Shown: positions 51,401 to 59,590, numbered from the stretch's first letter. The stretch: DNA of 64,000 nucleotides from Pelomonas sp. Root1237 (GCF_001425055.1 NZ_LMDK01000019.1:372001-436000), one strand, 5' to 3'. Notes: generated by a model from the sequence alone, not told the origin. Numbers and translations are program-made.

Positions 51401-52364
51401 TCGCGCGCTCCAGCTGCGCGGTTTCTTCCGAGATGACGGTGAAGTGGCGCACCGTGCCCGACACGCCGCCCAGTTCCTTCTTGGGCGTCCAGGTCTGCAG
51501 GCCGTCGAAGCTGTCGGAATACCAGTACCGCTTGGTCGTGTAGTCGTCGAAGTAGATGCGCCAGCCACCCTTGATGGGTACCAGCGCCTGGCCTTCCGAC
51601 GGGCCGCCCCAGCCGGCCCAGTCGCCGGTTTTCTGAATCGTCCACGGGCCGTCCAGCGACGGGGCCGTGGCCAGTTCGATGAACTTGGTCGTCTCGTTCT
51701 TCGTGAAGGCGACGTAGCGGCCTTCATGCTGGATGACGAAGGTGTCGATGTAGTTCTTCTCCAACCCCTGCATGGGCACCGGGTCGGAGAACTTCGTGAA
51801 GCCGGCGTCCAGCGCCTTCACGAAATAGGCGGCGAACGGCCCCTGGGTGCAGCCCTTGGACAGGCTCACGACGAGCTTGAAGCTGCCGTCGCTGTCGCGG
51901 AACCATTCAGGCGCCCAGACGTTGGACACACCCGGCAGCTTCACGGGCACGTCGGCCACATGCGTCCAGCTTTTCATGTCCGCCGACTTGGCGATGCCGA
52001 AGGTCGAGCCGTTCCAGTTGGTTGTGTAGGCGATGTAGTACAGCCCGTCCGCCGCGCGGATGATGGACGGGTCGCGCAGCAGCTCCCTGGCCGGCGTGTA
52101 GACCTCCGAGCCCAGCGAGGTGAAGTTGACGCCGTCGTTGGAACTGAACAGGCTCAGCGTGTTTTGCGACGTGGCCATGAAGGCCGACATCAGATAGGTT
52201 CGCTCGCTTTTTGCCACCGGGGACGTCGCTTGCGCCGGCGTGCTGACGGCGGTGGGCGCCTGCTGGCCCGGGAGATCCTGCGCCTGGATCGCCCCGCACA
52301 GCAACAGCGCGGCCCACCAGCTGGCGGAGCGGGGCGACGGAGCAAACGGCAAGGCAGCGTGCAT
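48483..52364 (-). CDS. GH43-GH35 fusion enzyme
   Basis: This 1293-residue exported protein (signal SASWWAALLLCGAIQAQ) joins two catalytic modules. Residues about 55-330 form a GH43-like propeller with acids in ELLRDPSIIRAADGLYYIAY, KNYIDTFVIQHEGRYVAFT and GGPSEGQALVPIKGGWRIYF. From about residue 335 a GH35 beta-galactosidase follows: SLIIDGKREMIFAGEFHPFR, acid/base Glu in VIAYQLENELFAVNP (about 484), nucleophile Glu in GFVAEIGAGWFDYWGS (about 591), and beta-sandwich domains to the end. GH35 removes terminal beta-galactose; GH43 members remove arabinose or galactose, so the pair suits arabinogalactan/galactan side chains. It heads the minus-strand operon down to 40370. Confidence 0.88.
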   Translation of the reverse strand: MHAALPFAPSPRSASWWAALLLCGAIQAQDLPGQQAPTAVSTPAQATSPVAKSERTYLMSAFMATSQNTLSLFSSNDGVNFTSLGSEVYTPARELLRDPSIIRAADGLYYIAYTTNWNGSTFGIAKSADMKSWTHVADVPVKLPGVSNVWAPEWFRDSDGSFKLVVSLSKGCTQGPFAAYFVKALDAGFTKFSDPVPMQGLEKNYIDTFVIQHEGRYVAFTKNETTKFIELATAPSLDGPWTIQKTGDWAGWGGPSEGQALVPIKGGWRIYFDDYTTKRYWYSDSFDGLQTWTPKKELGGVSGTVRHFTVISEETAQLERATAPKAKPKSIAWDRHSLIIDGKREMIFAGEFHPFRLPSPSLWRDVLQKMKASGLNAVSLYFSWGYHSAKPGHYDFTGVRNIERAIQMAEEEGLYVIARMGPYVNAELTAGGFPGWLLRQRAEARTDAAEYQAAADEWMTQINAILARHQITNGGGTVIAYQLENELFAVNPKNIRHMQHLADKARADGITVPLFHNAASRLPDWTPKNSTAPFANPGPTDLYAFDGYPGGVCGVDAQPGTPAPAPDWGIYGKNFPKVGSLASPNTPGFVAEIGAGWFDYWGSNGTYECTAQRQGPGYQRVFYGSSLINALTIHSIYMAYGGTSWGWQPGPIVYTSYDYGSPISEARVMRDKALVLKQMGGFVQAATPVLAQMDKGEPLDSGNAKVRLYHNVNQALGSHVLLAQHNALTGTEAFSFKLQTRDGSYQVPQAGKLTLTGQDAKMLLASYALERQHLVYSTSELQAQLQQGARDVALFYGRNGDDGETVLRYAARPTVKLLRGQAQVNWDAKRGDLRLNYQHTGLIEVLISGAGRAPLLLLIADEKTGQEFWRLQAVLVRSPALVRTATVDGKTLKLSGDTTAPSALRAWVPDDITGLSFNGQPIATSAQDFSLAARTALPGPDAIKLPDLTQQAWTRRFDSLEATPGFDDSAWRKADAGASAANVYTAPDKGQPVLAMSDYGFHHGDVWYRGRFATSDTKPLQLELFFGGGGAGMIQVWLDGKFIGQQEHDTGRPFPETTDTFKQLLKDLPAGEHVLAVVVRNNSHNWDLFADDVHKEARGLISASLAHKGGQRFGVPIAWKIQGNKGGEDIADLVRGPMNSGGLHGERMGWHLPVDPTKPQPGWEATTVSAAPPAPGSYWLRTNFKLDLPAGHDVQLGLAFGDTTKPRSEVENRALIFVNGWNMGQFIAHIGPQRVFVLPPGILNPNGENTLTLAVTTDGQAANALEAVRLVPLAVARGGVPLEPVPQPRNLQR

Positions 52365-52475
52365 AGCGGACCGGGAGTGCGGGGAGCCTGATTCAGTGTC
52401 ACCCGGTTCGCCGCCGCCAAAAAATCAAGCGCGTGCGAGAAAGGGGCCTTCGCCTGGGCCGGCGAGAATGCCCCC

Positions 52476-53600
52476 ATGTTCAGTTTCTTCAAGAAGACGG
52501 CGCCGGCGCCGGTGCCCGACGAGGCGCCCACCCTGCTGCCCGAGGGCTGGGTCACCAAGCCCGCCAGCCCGCCACCTCCGCCCGCCGCTCCCGAGCCAGT
52601 TGCACCACCGGTCGCTGCGCCCCAAGCACCCGTTCCCGCCGCGCCGGCTCCCGCGCTGCCCGTCGCCCTGCCGCCGAGGGCGCTCGAACCCGCCGCTGCG
52701 CCGCGCCAGAGCTGGATGGAGCGGCTGCGCGCCGGCCTGCGCAAGACCGGCGGCAGCATTGCCGGCGTCTTCACCGGCACCCAGATCGACGACCAGCTCT
52801 ATGAGGAGCTGGAAGAGGCGCTGTTGATGGCCGACGCCGGCGTCAAGGCCACCCAATTCCTGCTCGATGACCTGAAGCGTCGCGTGAAGGACGCCCGGGC
52901 CAGCGACCCGCAGGCCGTGCGTGGTCTGCTGATCGACGCGCTCACCGAGTTGCTGTCGCCGCTGGAAAGGGGCCTGGAAGTCGGCCGCCACACGCCCACC
53001 GTCATGATGGTCGTCGGCGTCAATGGCGCCGGCAAGACGACCAGCATCGGCAAGCTGACCCGCCATCTTGCCGAAGCCGACCAGAAGGTGCTGCTGGCGG
53101 CTGCCGACACCTTCCGCGCCGCGGCGCGCGAGCAGTTGGGTGTGTGGGCTGACCGCGCCAAGGTCGAGATCGTCAGCCAGGAGGGCGGCGACCCCGCGGC
53201 CGTGTCCTTCGACGCCGTCAATGCCGGCCGCGCGCGTGGTGCCGATGTCGTCATCGCCGACACCGCCGGCCGCCTGCCGACGCAGCTCCACCTGATGGAA
53301 GAGCTGAAGAAGATCAAGCGCGTCATCAACAAGGCCCAGGAAGGTGCGCCTCATGAGGTGCTGCTGGTGGTGGACGGCAACACCGGCCAGAACGCGCTGA
53401 ACCAGGTCAAGGCCTTTGACGAAACGCTGGGCCTGACCGGGCTCATCGTCACCAAGCTCGACGGCACCGCCAAGGGTGGCGTGCTGGCGGCAATAGCGCG
53501 CGAGCGGCCCGTGCCGGTCTATTTCATCGGCGTGGGCGAGAAGCTGGAAGACCTGGAAACCTTCAGCGCGCGCGAGTTCGCACGGGCGCTGCTGGAGTAA
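52476..53600 (+). CDS. ftsY: Signal recognition particle receptor FtsY
   Basis: FtsY docks ribosome-SRP complexes at the SecYEG translocon. The 374-residue protein has an acidic/proline-alanine-rich N-terminal A region (residues 10-75), a helical N domain (YEELEEALLMADAGVKATQF) and the SRP GTPase G domain. G motifs are GVNGAGKTTSIGKLTRHLAE (G1, about residue 181), ADTFRAAAREQL, DTAGRLPTQLHLMEELKKI and TKLDGTAKGGVLAA. It is divergent from the GH43-GH35 gene by 111 bp. Its 3' end overlaps the LysR gene by 38 bp. Confidence 0.97.
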   Translation: MFSFFKKTAPAPVPDEAPTLLPEGWVTKPASPPPPPAAPEPVAPPVAAPQAPVPAAPAPALPVALPPRALEPAAAPRQSWMERLRAGLRKTGGSIAGVFTGTQIDDQLYEELEEALLMADAGVKATQFLLDDLKRRVKDARASDPQAVRGLLIDALTELLSPLERGLEVGRHTPTVMMVVGVNGAGKTTSIGKLTRHLAEADQKVLLAAADTFRAAAREQLGVWADRAKVEIVSQEGGDPAAVSFDAVNAGRARGADVVIADTAGRLPTQLHLMEELKKIKRVINKAQEGAPHEVLLVVDGNTGQNALNQVKAFDETLGLTGLIVTKLDGTAKGGVLAAIARERPVPVYFIGVGEKLEDLETFSAREFARALLE

Positions 53601-54474
53601 GCCGCCCGAACTCCGTGCGGACCCAGGCTTCGAACGCGTCGACCGCCGGCGCGCCGACGCGAGCGGCACCGCGCAGCAGTCGGTAGCCGTAGGCCGAAGG
53701 CAGCGGCGCGCAGCGGGCCCGCACGAGGCGGCCTTGCGCCATGTCCTCGGCCGCGAGCGCGAACGGCACAAGGCCCACGCCCAGCCCGGCCACCGCAGCC
53801 TGCACCAGCAGCCCGCCATGGCTGTAGCTGCGTGAGAAATCGAGATGCCGCCGCGCGGCCAGCCCCTCGCGCGACAGCAGGCGCTGCCAGGCCTGCAGCC
53901 CCCCTTCCTCGTGCAGCAGCGGCTGGCGCAGCAGCTCGGCCAGTGGCGCGGGCTTGGGCGTGAGGGCAGGGCTGTAGACGACGACCTGCTGCTCGGCATA
54001 CAGCGGCGGCTCTCCCATCTTGTCGAGAGCCTGGTAGCGCAGCGCGATGTCGCAGCCCCCACCGTCGAGGTCGGCGAGTTGGTCGCTGGCCTGCACGCGC
54101 ACGTCGACCGCCGGATGGGTCGCGGTGAACGCATGCAGCCGCGGAACCAGGAACTTCATCGTCAGCGAATGCGTGCTGGATACACGCACGGTGTGCGGGT
54201 CCTGCGTCTCGCGCAGCGCCAGCACCTGCTCGCGCAGTTCGCCCACCATGCGCGTGACGCTCGCGGCCAGCGCGCGCCCGGCCGGCGTGATGGCGACATG
54301 GCGCGGGTGGCGCACGAACAGGGCCAGGCCCAGGGACTGCTCCAGCAGCTTGATCTGCTGGCTCAACGCTGCCGGCGTCTTGTGCAGCTCGGCTGCCGCC
54401 GCGCGAAAGCCATCGTGGCGGGCGGCCGCTTCGAAGTCGAGCAGGCCGGACAGGCTGGCAAAAGGCTTGGGCAT
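53563..54474 (-). CDS. LysR-family transcriptional regulator
   Basis: The 303-residue protein has an N-terminal winged helix-turn-helix of the GcvA-like LysR subgroup (LLDFEAAARHDGFRAAAAEL; KTPAALSQQIKLLEQSLGLA; RHPRHVAITPAGRALAASV). The effector-binding domain follows (VRVSSTHSLTMKFLVPRLHA; CDIALRYQALDKMGEPPLYA). ATG 54474 was chosen because the HTH begins just after it. It is divergent from the epimerase-like gene at 54576, which it may control. Convergent 38-bp overlap with ftsY at the 3' end. Effector unknown. Confidence 0.92.
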   Translation of the reverse strand: MPKPFASLSGLLDFEAAARHDGFRAAAAELHKTPAALSQQIKLLEQSLGLALFVRHPRHVAITPAGRALAASVTRMVGELREQVLALRETQDPHTVRVSSTHSLTMKFLVPRLHAFTATHPAVDVRVQASDQLADLDGGGCDIALRYQALDKMGEPPLYAEQQVVVYSPALTPKPAPLAELLRQPLLHEEGGLQAWQRLLSREGLAARRHLDFSRSYSHGGLLVQAAVAGLGVGLVPFALAAEDMAQGRLVRARCAPLPSAYGYRLLRGAARVGAPAVDAFEAWVRTEFGRLTPAAPVRTRAR

Positions 54475-54575
54475 GGCGCGAGGGCAAGTTTTCCTGATCC
54501 TCAGGATAGCCAAATCTCGGTTTCGCTTCTCGCCCCGCAAGGGAAGACTGCTGGCCATCACTCCACGGACGAGTC

Positions 54576-55478
54576 ATGAGTCAAAAAATCCTGGTCATCG
54601 GCGGAACCCGATTTTTCGGCATTCCTCTTGTTGAGGCACTGCTCGCTGCTGGCAACCGCGTGACGATCGCGACGCGAGGCCGCACGCCCGATCCCTTCGG
54701 CGTGCGCGTGCGCCGCGTCGCGGTGGACCGTGGCGACGCGACGGCGATGCAGGCTGCATTCAGCGATGCGCGCTTTGACGTCGTCTACGACCAGATGTGC
54801 TACGGCCCGGATGAAGCCGCACTCGCCGCACGCCTGTTCACCGGCAAGGTCGGCCGCTACCTGATGACGTCGACGCTCGAGGTCTATGACGCGCGGCATG
54901 GCCAGCTGGCGCGCGCCTATCGAGAGGAGGATCTCGACCTGGCGCGGTCCGTGGACAGGCCGCCGACGGCCTATGGCGACGGCAAGCGTCGCGCCGAGGT
55001 CCAGCTGCTGGGGGCTCGGGAGCTGCCGGTCGCGACGCTTCGGCTGGCCCACGTGCTGGGCGGCGCGGAGGATTTCACCGGCCGGCTGCGCGGCTATGTC
55101 GAGCGGGTCCTCCGTGGCGAACCGCTGCTGCATGCGGCGGTGCCGGGCGCGACCTCCTTCATCGATGTGCCTGGCGTGGTGGCGCTGTTGGTCTGGGCTG
55201 GCCGCCAGGACTTTCTCGGCCCGCTCAACGTCGCGAGCCGCGGCACGCTGACGGCGCCACAACTGCATGCGCGTATCGCGACAAGATTGGGGCGCGAGGC
55301 GCTGATGACGCCGAAAGCTGGTGCCGGTGCGAGCCCTTTCGACTACGCCGCGCTTCACGCGCTGGACACCGGTCGCGCGACGGCGCTGGGCTGGCTGTTT
55401 GATCCCCTGGACGACTGGCTGGATGCCCTCATCGACACGCACGCAGCAGCGCTGGCTGGTGAAGGGGTGGGCGCATGA
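54576..55478 (+). CDS. NAD-dependent epimerase/dehydratase-like protein
   Basis: A 300-residue Rossmann protein of the extended SDR type. The dinucleotide loop is ILVIGGTRFFGIPLVEALLA. A Thr-Ser region (YLMTSTLEVYDARHG) stands where the catalytic Ser is expected. The YxxxK-like segment is TAYGDGKRRAEVQ with Tyr and Lys, followed by FIDVPGVVALLVWAG. Sugar-nucleotide or isoflavone-reductase-like substrates are possible; none is indicated. It overlaps the LysE gene (ATGA) and is divergent from the LysR gene. Confidence 0.82.
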   Translation: MSQKILVIGGTRFFGIPLVEALLAAGNRVTIATRGRTPDPFGVRVRRVAVDRGDATAMQAAFSDARFDVVYDQMCYGPDEAALAARLFTGKVGRYLMTSTLEVYDARHGQLARAYREEDLDLARSVDRPPTAYGDGKRRAEVQLLGARELPVATLRLAHVLGGAEDFTGRLRGYVERVLRGEPLLHAAVPGATSFIDVPGVVALLVWAGRQDFLGPLNVASRGTLTAPQLHARIATRLGREALMTPKAGAGASPFDYAALHALDTGRATALGWLFDPLDDWLDALIDTHAAALAGEGVGA

Positions 55479-56086
55479 ACGGCGTCCAACACCTTGGCGC
55501 CTTCCTGCTGGCCGCCTTGCTCGTCATCGTCGTGCCGGGGCCGGCGACGCTCTATGTGCTGGGCCAGGTGCGCACGGCGGTGCCTCGCGCCATGCTGGCC
55601 GTTGGCGGCCTGGTGGCCGGCGATCTGTTGCTGATCACGGCGGCTGGCCTGGGGCTGGCCAGCCTCCTGCGGCAGTGGCCGGCGGTGTCGGTGGCATTGC
55701 GGATGGTCGGCGCGCTGTATGTCGCATGGCTTGGGCTGACCATGCTGCGCAGCGCTGCGGCGCCTGCCACCATGGAGGAGAAATCCGGCGGGAAGGTCAG
55801 CGGCGCTTTCGGGCCGGCCCTGCTACTGACCCTGCTCAACCCCAAGCCCATCCTGTTCTTCGGCGCCTTCTTTCCGCTCTTCCTGACGGTTGACAACACC
55901 GACTGGCTGGGCGGCTTCATGCGCCTGGGCCTGCTGTTCGAGCTGATCAACATCGGCTGGTTCGCGCTGTTGATCGCAGGTGCGGCCCTGCTGCGCCGTC
56001 GTGCCCGCATGCCCGCCGGGCCCTGGCTGAACCGCCTCGGCGGTCTGGGCTTGCTGGGCTGCGCGGCCCTGGTGATGTTCGGCTAG
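55475..56086 (+). CDS. LysE-family amino-acid/metabolite exporter
   Basis: This 203-residue inner-membrane protein has about six hydrophobic helices and the LysE/RhtB signature near the N-terminus (LLVIVVPGPATLYVLGQVRT), then AVGGLVAGDLLLITAAGLGL and PALLLTLLNPKPILFFGAFF with the conserved NPK motif. Exporters of this family remove amino acids or homoserine lactones. It is translationally coupled to the epimerase-like gene. The 3' end overlaps the convergent DUF2726-like gene by 4 bp. Confidence 0.92.
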   Translation: MNGVQHLGAFLLAALLVIVVPGPATLYVLGQVRTAVPRAMLAVGGLVAGDLLLITAAGLGLASLLRQWPAVSVALRMVGALYVAWLGLTMLRSAAAPATMEEKSGGKVSGAFGPALLLTLLNPKPILFFGAFFPLFLTVDNTDWLGGFMRLGLLFELINIGWFALLIAGAALLRRRARMPAGPWLNRLGGLGLLGCAALVMFG

Positions 56087-56613
56087 TGCGCGTGCGGCGT
56101 ATCGGCGTAGTAGCCGGATGCGCGCGGCTTGGGGAACAGCGTGTCACGCAGTCGGTCGCTGGATTCGTTCTGCCATTCCCGGTTCCACGGTGTGACCGCC
56201 AGCTCGGTGGCGCCCAGCACGCGCAACAGGCGATCCCGTTTTCTGGAATGGCGAGGCTCGTCGGCGACGGGCAGCAGAACGACGGAGCGCGCATAGCCGT
56301 GTTCGTCGCAAAGCGCGAAGTCGACGGTCAGCAAACCCGTGCGCGACAGCCACTCGCGGTAGGAGTATTGCTTCGGCACCCGCACCAGCTTGTGCAGCGG
56401 CACATGGGCCAGCAGGAAGCCCTTGGGGTGTTCCAGTGCCAGGGCTTGTGCGATGCACTTGTGGGCATGGCGCTCCGCGCTCACCAGCACCCGCGCAGCG
56501 GTGGGCGGCCACTGCATCACGGTATCGCTGGCGTCCTTGCGAGGCGCTCTGCCTTGCCCGGTGAGGTTGCTCAGCCAGGCGCTGACGGCGTGGGGAAGGT
56601 GGAGATTCAGCAT
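56083..56613 (-). CDS. DUF2726-like protein
   Basis: The 176-residue protein has a basic N-terminus (MLNLHLPHAVSAWLSNLTGQ) and the DUF2726-type core. LVSAERHAHKCIAQALA comes first, then FLLAHVPLHKLVRVP, TGLLTVDFALCDEHGYARSV and VLLPVADEPRHSRKRDRLLR, a PD-(D/E)xK-nuclease-like order (Asp in VDFALCD). Function is unknown. ATG 56613 was chosen because upstream codons are not family-like. It is monocistronic, between convergent lysE and ffh on the same strand. Confidence 0.7.
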   Translation of the reverse strand: MLNLHLPHAVSAWLSNLTGQGRAPRKDASDTVMQWPPTAARVLVSAERHAHKCIAQALALEHPKGFLLAHVPLHKLVRVPKQYSYREWLSRTGLLTVDFALCDEHGYARSVVLLPVADEPRHSRKRDRLLRVLGATELAVTPWNREWQNESSDRLRDTLFPKPRASGYYADTPHAH

Positions 56614-56760
56614 GCGCGCGACGCTAGCGGTCGCGCCGGTTCTTGACCATGCTCCGTTGTCCCTCGACCTTGGGACCAAGTGTGTGGACTTGTGTCCCCG
56701 CTGACCGGAGGCTGTCGGCGGGCGGATTGGCCGAACGCTCGAGCGCGCACGCCTGCGGGT

Positions 56761-58140
56761 TTACATCCCCGGCAAGCCCTTCATACCGCCCATGCGCTTC
56801 ATCATCTTCATCAGGCCGCCGCCCTTCATCTTCTTCATCATCTGCTGCATCTGGTCGAACTGATTCAGCAGGCGATTGACGTCCTGGATCTGCACGCCGG
56901 CGCCGGTGGCGATGCGGCGCTTGCGGCTGGCCTTGCTCTTGCCATCCATCAAGAGGGCCGGGTGTGAGCGCTCCTTGGCGCTCATGGAACGCAGGATGCC
57001 TTCCATGCGCTTCATGTCGCGCTCGGCGCGGTCCATGTCGGCCTGGCCGGGCTGCTTGTTGCCCATCATGTTCTGCGGCAATTTGTCCATCAGGCCGCCC
57101 AGGCCGCCCATCTTCTTCATCTGCGCGATCTGCTGCAGGAAGTCATTCAGGTCGAAGCCGCTGCCGCTCTTGAGCTTGTCGGCCATCGCCTGGGCGCTGG
57201 CCATGTCGACGTTGGCCGTGACCTGCTCGACGAGGGCCACGATGTCGCCCATGCCCAGCACGCGGCCGGCGTGGCGGTCGGCGTCGAAGACTTCCAGCCC
57301 GTCGATCTTCTCGGACACGCCGGCGAACTTGATCGGCGCGCCGGTGATCTGGCGCACCGACAGCGCCGCACCACCGCGAGAGTCGCCGTCGAGCTTGGTC
57401 AGCACGACGCCGGTCAGCGGCAGAGCGTCCTTGAAGGCCTTGGCGGTGTTGATCGCATCCTGGCCCTGCATGGCGTCGACGACGAACAGCGTCTCGACCG
57501 GGTTCAGCACCGCGTGCAGCTCCTTGATCTCGGCCATCAGCGCTTCATCGATGGCCAGGCGGCCGGCGGTGTCCACCAGCAGCACGTCGATGTAGTGGCG
57601 CTTGGCGTAGTCCAGCGCGGCCAGCGCGATGTCACGAGGCTTTTGCTCGGGCGTGGACTCGAACCATTCGGCGCCGGCCTGTCTGGTCACCGTCTTCAAC
57701 TGCTCGATGGCTGCCGGGCGGTAGACGTCGGCGGAGACCGTCAGCACCTTCTTCTTGCGCTTCTCGATCAGGTGCTTGGCGAGCTTGGCCGTCGTCGTCG
57801 TCTTGCCGGCGCCCTGCAGGCCGGCCATCAGGATGACGGCGGGCGGCTGGGCGGCGAGGTTGATGTCGGCCACGCCTTCGCCCATGGTCGCGGCGAGTTC
57901 CTTGTGCACGACCGAGACCAGCACCTGGCCGGGGTTCAGCGAACCGACGACCTCCTGGCCCAGAGCCTTCTCCTTCACGCGGGCAATGAAGTCGCGCACC
58001 ACCGGCAGGGCCACGTCGGCCTCCAGCAGGGCCATGCGCACCTCGCGGAGCATGTCCTGCACGTTGCTCTCGGTGATGCGGGCCTGCCCGCGCATCGTCT
58101 TGACGAGGCGACTCAGGCGGTCGGTGAGGTTGGATGCCAT
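56761..58140 (-). CDS. ffh: Signal recognition particle protein Ffh
   Basis: Ffh binds 4.5S RNA and hydrophobic signal sequences and delivers nascent chains to FtsY. The 459-residue protein has the N domain (MASNLTDRLSRLVKTMRGQA; VQDMLREVRMALLEADVALP). The G domain has GLQGAGKTTTTAKLAKHLIE (G1, about residue 106), DTAGRLAIDEALMAEI, TKLDGDSRGGAALSV and GVSEKIDGLEVFD. The methionine-rich M domain ends in GGLMKMMKRMGGMKGLPGM. ATG 58140 starts the canonical N domain. Upstream lies a large inverted-repeat structure. Confidence 0.98.
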   Translation of the reverse strand: MASNLTDRLSRLVKTMRGQARITESNVQDMLREVRMALLEADVALPVVRDFIARVKEKALGQEVVGSLNPGQVLVSVVHKELAATMGEGVADINLAAQPPAVILMAGLQGAGKTTTTAKLAKHLIEKRKKKVLTVSADVYRPAAIEQLKTVTRQAGAEWFESTPEQKPRDIALAALDYAKRHYIDVLLVDTAGRLAIDEALMAEIKELHAVLNPVETLFVVDAMQGQDAINTAKAFKDALPLTGVVLTKLDGDSRGGAALSVRQITGAPIKFAGVSEKIDGLEVFDADRHAGRVLGMGDIVALVEQVTANVDMASAQAMADKLKSGSGFDLNDFLQQIAQMKKMGGLGGLMDKLPQNMMGNKQPGQADMDRAERDMKRMEGILRSMSAKERSHPALLMDGKSKASRKRRIATGAGVQIQDVNRLLNQFDQMQQMMKKMKGGGLMKMMKRMGGMKGLPGM

Positions 58141-58156
58141 GGTGGGGAGGTGGGCT

Positions 58157-58423
58157 AGGAGGCTGTCGGGCTTTGGGCGGGGTGCACGTTGGATCTGCAA
58201 GGGGGCTGAGGCTAGGCGCGACGACGCTGCGGGCTCGTGCCCGCGAGGAGGAGCAACAACGCATCAGCCCCCTTGCAGACCCAACCCGAAGGGCCGAGGC
58301 GATTTGCGGGGCCATGCGTCGTTGCCGACTCGTTGCTGGGCCCCACCCAACGCCTCGTCGACGCCTAGCCTGGCCTCGCAACTCGCCTCGGCGCGCACCC
58401 CGCCCAAAGCCCGACAGCCTCCT
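58157..58423. repeat. Long intergenic inverted repeat with nested palindromes
   Basis: A 29-bp perfect inverted repeat (58157-58185 and 58395-58423; core GGCTGTCGGGCTTTGGGC) encloses 209 bp. Inside are further pairs: CTGCAAGGGGGCTGA (about 58195) against TCAGCCCCCTTGCAG (about 58263), and GGCTAGGCG (about 58211) against CGCCTAGCC (about 58366). The region is the divergent gap between ffh and the YpjD-like gene, and must also carry their promoters. It has no open frame with a start signal. It could be a MITE-like insert or a structured RNA/attenuator. Confidence 0.8.
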
Positions 58424-58464
58424 GGACCGCCAGAACGGCGGCAGGCCAAAAGTACACTGCAGCC

Positions 58465-59349
58465 ATGAGTTTATCGCCCGCCCTTCTTGCCGATGCTGGA
58501 GACGCCGCAGCCGGCGCCCAAAGCCTCGGCCCCGGGCCGGCATTGGCCGTCGCCAGCGCGCTGGCGCTGCTGGGATATGTCTGGGTTGGCCTGCTGCGCG
58601 CGCGCGCCGGCGACGATGCCTCCGTGCGGCGGCCGCTGCGGTCCGTGCCGCCCATGGCCCTGGCCTGGACGGCCCAGTTCGCCGCCCTCTATATAGATAT
58701 CAGTGGCTACGGCCTGGCCGAGCCGGGAGCGCGCTTCGGTTTCGCACCGGCGCTGTCGATGACGACCTGGCTGGTGCTGACGGTCTATCTGGTTGAAAGC
58801 CGCTTTCTGCCCCTGCACAGCGTGCGGCGCGTGCTGGCCTGGCTGGCGGCGGCGGCCGTGCTGCTGGCTTGGGGCTTCCCCGGCGAGAGCCGGCCGCTGG
58901 CCGCGTCGCCCTGGGCGCCGTTGCACTGGGTGCTGGGCCTGGCGTCCTACGGCCTGTTTGGCGTGGCGGTGCTGCATGCGGCGCTGATGAACCGCGCCGA
59001 GGCGCAGCTGCGCCGCAAGCAGTCGACACCCGCCGGGCTGCCGCTGCTGCGGCTTGAGCGCCTGACCTTCCAGTTCGTGGCCGCCGGCGTCGGCGTGCTG
59101 TCCCTGGCCATCCTGCTGGGATGGTGGTTCACACCGCATTGGCGCTGGGACCACAAGAACCTGCTGGCCGTGCTGGGCTGGCTGGTGCTGACCGGCCTGC
59201 TGGTCGGGCGGCGCATCTACGGCTGGCGCGGCCGGCGTGCGACGCGCTGGCTCTACGCCGGCGCGGCCTTGCTGCTGTTGTCCTATGCCGGCTCGCGCTT
59301 CGTGCTGGAGGTCATCCTGCAGCGCGGTGTCAACGGAGGCGGCGCATGA
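58465..59349 (+). CDS. Cytochrome c assembly (CcsA/YpjD-like) membrane protein
   Basis: A 294-residue inner-membrane protein with about eight hydrophobic helices. The motif WDHKNLLAVLGWL (about residue 230) matches the conserved WDxK region of the CcsA/CcmC-HemX family. A histidine in PLHWVLGLASYGLFGVAV is a candidate haem ligand. Length and gene position (next to ffh and before a PP0621-type gene) are those of YpjD-like proteins in betaproteobacteria. Role in haem handling is inferred from the family; direct cytochrome c maturation is not shown. Confidence 0.85.
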   Translation: MSLSPALLADAGDAAAGAQSLGPGPALAVASALALLGYVWVGLLRARAGDDASVRRPLRSVPPMALAWTAQFAALYIDISGYGLAEPGARFGFAPALSMTTWLVLTVYLVESRFLPLHSVRRVLAWLAAAAVLLAWGFPGESRPLAASPWAPLHWVLGLASYGLFGVAVLHAALMNRAEAQLRRKQSTPAGLPLLRLERLTFQFVAAGVGVLSLAILLGWWFTPHWRWDHKNLLAVLGWLVLTGLLVGRRIYGWRGRRATRWLYAGAALLLLSYAGSRFVLEVILQRGVNGGGA

Positions 59350-59588
59350 AATACCTGCTGCTGCTGGCCCTGCTGGCGGGCCTGTTCTTTGTGCTGGGCA
59401 TCAAGCGCGGCCGGCCGCGCGAACCCGAGGCGCGCAAGCCCCAGCCGCCGGCGCCGCCGCAAGCCATGCTGCGCTGCGCCGAATGCGGCATGCATCTGCC
59501 CGTCGATGAGGCGCTGCCGGGCAAGGGTGGCGTGTTCTGCAGCTCGGCGCATCGCACCAGCTTCGAGGCCCGCGAGGGGCAGGCCTGA
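59346..59588 (+). CDS. PP0621-family small protein
   Basis: The 80-residue protein has one N-terminal membrane helix (MKYLLLLALLAGLFFVLGIK), a proline-rich linker and a zinc-ribbon-like tail with MLRCAECGMHLPVDEA and GVFCSSAHRTSFEA (C-x2-C...C-x-x-x-H). The ATG overlaps the YpjD-like stop (ATGA), and the pilS GTG follows 2 bp after its stop, so the three genes form one unit with pilSR. Function unknown. Confidence 0.9.
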   Translation: MKYLLLLALLAGLFFVLGIKRGRPREPEARKPQPPAPPQAMLRCAECGMHLPVDEALPGKGGVFCSSAHRTSFEAREGQA

Positions 59589-59590
59589 CG

